The notes under the pieces: generated by a model
Told to the model about the DNA's origin: nothing
Seen by the model: only the letters and a program-made list of their open reading frames with translations
Databases searched by the model: none
NCBI RefSeq assembly: GCF_023228165.1
Contig: NZ_JALOBS010000020.1
Location: 38,958-102,957 of the forward strand
Origin: Methylomonas sp.
GTDB taxonomy: Bacteria; Pseudomonadota; Gammaproteobacteria; Methylococcales; Methylomonadaceae
Direction: 5' to 3'
DNA length: 64,000 nt
Shown here: positions 60,617-64,000 of the stretch, one piece after another
Layout: every line of letters begins with the position of its first letter
Position numbering within the stretch: the first letter of the stretch is position 1
Position numbers and translations under genes: made by a program

Positions 60617-61069
60617 TTTTCGATTTATTCTCATGGCACAATTCGCGCCACTGTGCGCATAATTGCCCAAATATTACTCATTTTTTCTATTTTTTGCTCT
60701 TTTATTCGGCAATTGGCAAATATTAATCGAGGAGAAATAATAGTTAACTGATATTCAATTATCATCTCAGTCATTTCTCTCGCAAAATAAAAAAATATAT
60801 ATGTAATTCTCGGCGATAAAATACAGCCAATTCGCGTCATTTGCGAACAATCCGTTAAAATTTGTCATCCTTATTGAAAGTGGTATCAGCTTTTCAAAAG
60901 GATAGAATATCATTCTACGATAATTCTTTTTCTCTATTTTCAGTGTCTTTTCTTTGTTACAGTTTATAATTGTTAAGCTTTCTTTGGATTGTATAACGTG
61001 ACTCATTATGCGTCAAAAGAGAGCCATAGCTCTACAAATTTGAACTTCGCTTTAGTTCATTATAAAGCT
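60617..61069. other. Gap between EsV-1-7 genes with repeat copy
   Basis: Contains one ~150-bp copy (about 60655-60825) of the sequence family found at 62550 and 63153, then the upstream element of the next gene (about 61030-61069). No gene supported. Confidence 0.6.
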
Positions 61070-62491
61070 ATGCCACAATGTGATGTAAAAGGGTGCAAAA
61101 AACGGGCAAGTTTCGGATTGATATGTGACAAGCGAGCGATAAGATGTAAAACTCACGCTGATACCGCCATGATTGATGTCGCTCATAAACATTGTGATTT
61201 TCCAGGGTGTAATATACTGCCCAGTTTTGGATTGTTTACTGATAAACGTCCGACGAAATGTAAAATTCATGCCAGTACTATGATGATTGATATCACACAT
61301 GCGTTTTGCGATTTTCCTGGGTGTACGACACGACCTGTATTTGGCTTATTGAATGATAAACATCCGACGAAATGTAAAATTCACGCCGATGCTGCAATGG
61401 GCGATGTAAAAAGTCAGCATTGTGGTTTTCCGGGATGTATCACGCAACCCAGTTTCGGATTACCGATAGACAAACGAGCATCGAGGTGCAAAGCCCATGC
61501 TGATGCAATGATGATTTACATAGCTGGTAAACATTGTGATTTTCCAGGATGTAGCAAGCAGCCGACCTTTGGTCTAATTTTGGATAAACATCCAACGAAG
61601 TGCAAGGTTCATGCGAATGCAGCAATGATTGATTTAAGACATGGATTTTGCGTTTTCCCAGAATGTTCGACTCGTGCGAATTTTAATTTCCGCGGGATTT
61701 TGCCGCAATATTGTGCAAAACATCGTAAACCCGGAATGGTTAATCAACCGATGAAACAATGTGATATTTGCCATCATAATCTTGCCGAATATGGTAATCC
61801 AACGGATGACATTCCATCGCATTGTGAGCAGCACAAAATTCCAACTGAGGTAAATTTAGCCGAGAGAGTTTGTAAATCCTGCAACATATCATTCGTTCTT
61901 AATGAACAAAATCTTTGCCGATTTTGCGGCAGCGGCGTCAAATCTACTCATCTTATGAAACAAAAAGAAGTAGAAGATTACCTCAAAGCAAACTTGCCAA
62001 TCGATATTCAACAAAAATGGAAATCCACTGACACAACAATTGACCATGGAGTATGTGGAAGAGAGCGTCCCGATTTTCTATTTGATGCTGATACACATTT
62101 TGTAATTGTCGAATGTGATGAACATCAACATGACTCTTATCCTTGCGAATGCGAGCAAGCCAGAATGGTTAATATTGCCAATGGATTAGGAATGCATACA
62201 ATTTTTATTCGCTATAATCCGGACGATTATAAATATTCTGCCGAATATTCTACCGCTAAAAAAATGACTCCGAAAGTTCGCCACGAATTACTTATTAACA
62301 TACTGGCTGCTGAAATAAAACGCGATATTGCAGATATTCAGCCAATAGAAGTTATCTACATTTGCTACGATGGGTGTGATACGAGTTGTGTGAGTAAACA
62401 CACTATTCTTAGCGTAGCGAAAGAGGAAGCAATTGAACCATCAGTAATCCAAACTGCAATAGATCCGCAAAATGAAGCGCCTCAAGCATAA
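61070..62491 (+). CDS. EsV-1-7 repeat protein fused to Vsr/PD-(D/E)XK-like domain, copy 3
   Basis: 473 residues. Six canonical units (CDFPGCNILPSFGL, CGFPGCITQPSFGL and others), the variant CDICHHNLAEYG unit, the zinc pair, then RPDFLFD, IVECDEHQHDSY and FIRYNPDDY. The ATG is that of MPQC; the TTG-opened frame upstream covers the conserved TACAAATTTGAAC... element. The catalytic-type residues are intact in all three copies, so all are likely active. Confidence 0.85.
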   Translation: MPQCDVKGCKKRASFGLICDKRAIRCKTHADTAMIDVAHKHCDFPGCNILPSFGLFTDKRPTKCKIHASTMMIDITHAFCDFPGCTTRPVFGLLNDKHPTKCKIHADAAMGDVKSQHCGFPGCITQPSFGLPIDKRASRCKAHADAMMIYIAGKHCDFPGCSKQPTFGLILDKHPTKCKVHANAAMIDLRHGFCVFPECSTRANFNFRGILPQYCAKHRKPGMVNQPMKQCDICHHNLAEYGNPTDDIPSHCEQHKIPTEVNLAERVCKSCNISFVLNEQNLCRFCGSGVKSTHLMKQKEVEDYLKANLPIDIQQKWKSTDTTIDHGVCGRERPDFLFDADTHFVIVECDEHQHDSYPCECEQARMVNIANGLGMHTIFIRYNPDDYKYSAEYSTAKKMTPKVRHELLINILAAEIKRDIADIQPIEVIYICYDGCDTSCVSKHTILSVAKEEAIEPSVIQTAIDPQNEAPQA

Positions 62492-63870
62492 TTTTCACAA
62501 TAATCAATTATCTTTTTTATCCGCAATTCATCTGCATTTTCGCGCATCAATCGCCAAATATTATTCTCATTTTTCTTTTTTTGCTCTTTTACTCAGCATC
62601 CAGCAAACATTAATCAAGAAGAATAACTATTTACTATAATCAATTATCATCTCAGTCCTTTCTCTCGCAAAATAAAAAAACAAGAATAAATTTAGGCGAC
62701 TAACGCGCAATTGAGCGCACTCTGCGATGATTGCGCGCATTAATCCATTTATTTTTCGCGCCAATTTCTAATTTCCATATTCTTCTCGCGCGAATCTTTC
62801 AGCAGTATTCTATTTTCGCTTCTTTTTGCTTTTCATCGCCAATTCATTGCCTTTCATATTTCATCATGTTTTTCATTCGTGACGAATTCTTGCGGTTAAT
62901 GCGGATTCCACAGCGTTTCATGGGTAAATCTCTCATTTTTAGTATCTTCATTCGCGCGAATATTCATCATTTGGCATGTGTTTCCCACTCCGCATCGCGC
63001 CACAGTGTTTTCGGCTTTTATTGGTGTTCATTTACTTACCCTCTCGGCAGTTTTTATTCTTTTTCATGGGTCCGAAATTTTAAAAAACCCCGGCTGAGTC
63101 TGAACTTTTTTTCACGAAATCACACATTCTTTTTCGCATCAATTCGCGCGTCAATCGCCAAATATTATCCATTTTTTCTATTTTTGCTCTTTTATCCAAC
63201 AATCAGCCAGCTTAATCAAGAAGAATAGATTACTTACTAATATTCAATTATCATCCAGTCATATCCTCAGCAAAAAAGAAAAACACAAGAATAAATTTCA
63301 GCGACAACGCGCGCTTTTCGCGGATTTGCGCATCATTTGCGAACAAATAGCCGAAATTCGCATTAATCCATTTATTTTTTGCGACTATTCCTTTCATCTT
63401 GCGCGAATCAGCGAAAAAGTATTCTATTTTGCTTTTCCTTGCAATCCAATGAGGTTCATATTTCATCATGTTTTTCATTCGCGACAAATTCTCATCTTCG
63501 CGCAGGATTCCGCAGAGTTTCAGGGGCAAATCTCTCATTTTTAGTATCTTCATTCGCGCGAATATTCATCCATTTTCGCTGTTTTAGTGATTTTTCCCGT
63601 TCTGCATCATGCAGCAGCGTTTTAGCCTCTTTTCTGGCTTTCGGCGGTGTTCATTTCCCCACATCCCGGCAGTTTTTATTCTTTTTCATGGGTCCTAAAT
63701 TTTAAAAAATCCGGACCTGTCCACCAACTTTTTCACGGATTCGCGCGCACTTTCTGCCCGCCGATGCGCGCCATTAAACGCGCAAGCCTCCAGCTGCGCG
63801 CCAACGCATCCATATCCGCCTCATGTTCGCCTGAGGATAAGCATTCATCTTGAATTATTAATGTGGAAGC
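62492..63870. other. Gene-poor right end with repeats
   Basis: 1.4 kb without a supported gene. Frames open by chance, and their protein reading is not conserved between the two repeat units, so they are not genes. Holds the ~600-bp tandem repeat below. Confidence 0.6.
62552..63730. repeat. Two-unit ~600-bp imperfect tandem repeat
   Basis: Unit 1 about 62552-63155, unit 2 about 63156-63730. Shared landmarks in order: TCGCCAAATATTAT, TTTGCTCTTTTA, AATCAAGAAGAATA, TCAATTATCAT, ACAAGAATAAATTT, TTTCATCATGTTTTTCATTC, AAATCTCTCATTTTTAGTAT, TTTTTCATGGGTCC. The first part also occurs at about 60655-60825. Non-coding; perhaps genome-end related. Confidence 0.75.
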
Positions 63871-63984
63871 CTACAGATTCCTTACAATGCATGGTCTTTT
63901 TTTATTTTGATGCCGAGCAAGAAAATATTGAGATTTGAATCGTTTCCCACAATCGCCACATTGACATAACAGGAGCTCGTCCAT
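63871..63984 (-). CDS. Short zinc-finger fragment at the window edge
   Basis: 37 residues from the ATG at 63984: CQCGDCGKRFKSQYFLARHQ then NKKRPC, a C2H2-like finger (C-X2-C-X12-H plus C). The frame stays open to the window edge upstream, so it may be the 3' end of a longer zinc-finger gene to the right rather than a complete gene. Confidence 0.4.
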   Translation of the reverse strand: MDELLLCQCGDCGKRFKSQYFLARHQNKKRPCIVRNL

Positions 63985-64000
63985 CTTTTTTTGTTTTGAT

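Noticed and set aside
54159..62491. CRISPR-like regular spacing of 111-114 bp repeats
   Set aside because: The spacing is codon-periodic and explained by 37-38-residue EsV-1-7 units; no identical short repeats with unique spacers.
62731..63228. 165-codon plus-strand open frame and similar frames in the right-end repeats
   Set aside because: Phe/Ile/Ser-rich composition, and the reading is not conserved between the two repeat units, which differ by frame-breaking changes.
1..64000. tRNA genes
   Set aside because: Gaps longer than 300 nt were read for T-loop words (GGTTCRANYCC) and none fitted a cloverleaf. A covariance-model scan would be decisive.

Overview
The window looks like a central-to-terminal piece of a giant DNA virus genome (Nucleocytoviricota). 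Hallmark genes seen directly are an A32-type packaging ATPase, a VLTF3-like late transcription factor, a TFIIB-like factor, a viral poly(A) polymerase with its VP39-type 2'-O-methyltransferase partner, an ERCC4-type nuclease, an L1R/F9L-type entry membrane protein and a VV A16/E199L-like candidate. Genes are dense, unspliced as far as can be read, on both strands, with short A/T-rich gaps and no bacterial ribosome-binding sites. Host-like gene content (F-box and ankyrin-like proteins, kinase, dual-specificity phosphatase, a 12-TM adenylyl cyclase) points to a protist, perhaps an amoeba. The gene set would fit an asfarvirus-like amoebal virus (Faustovirus/Pacmanvirus/Kaumoebavirus side), but no capsid, polymerase or RNA polymerase gene lies here, so the family is not settled.

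Layout. 0-4.3 kb: two paralogous unknown proteins, then a convergent, overlapping SAP-methyltransferase / zinc-knuckle PD-(D/E)XK nuclease pair that reads as a restriction-modification module. 4.4-13.4 kb: TFIIB-like factor, protein kinase, membrane protein, Lys/Glu-rich protein, phosphatase and a Fanzor/TnpB-type nuclease. 13.6-17.9 kb: DUF262-HNH nuclease, three tandem zinc proteins and two tandem small membrane proteins. 18-20.7 kb: beta-rich probable virion proteins. 20.8-24.8 kb: a secreted alpha/beta hydrolase and a membrane adenylyl cyclase of metazoan-like 6TM-cyclase-6TM-cyclase architecture. 25-31.3 kb: disordered proteins with a shared C-terminal domain, ankyrin-like and F-box proteins. 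31.5-35 kb: membrane/entry gene cluster. 35-44 kb: ADP-ribosylglycohydrolase, a probable cysteine protease, GNAT, P-loop kinase and unknowns. 44-53.5 kb: conserved core (VLTF3, packaging ATPase, virion-type proteins, ERCC4 nuclease). 54-62.5 kb: three EsV-1-7 repeat proteins fused to a Vsr/PD-(D/E)XK-like domain, flanking the poly(A) polymerase pair. 62.5-63.9 kb: gene-poor ~600-bp tandem repeats.

Two promoter types can be read by eye. Probable virion, membrane and transcription genes have TATATA-like boxes a few to ~25 nt before the ATG. Accessory genes have a T-run followed by GAAAT (for example CTTTTTTTTGAAAT) about 20-100 nt upstream. Several gene ends carry A/T-stem hairpins. A family of short GC-rich palindromic elements (core GCTCCCCCGGAGGGG plus TCGAGCCTCCGGCGA) is scattered through gaps and also inside reading frames, where it adds in-frame segments such as APPEGSSLRRA.

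The features most worth following are the EsV-1-7/nuclease fusions, the split-site viral adenylyl cyclase, the frame-tolerant palindromic elements, and the set of four unrelated nuclease systems (R-M pair, Fanzor, DUF262-HNH, EsV-1-7 nucleases).
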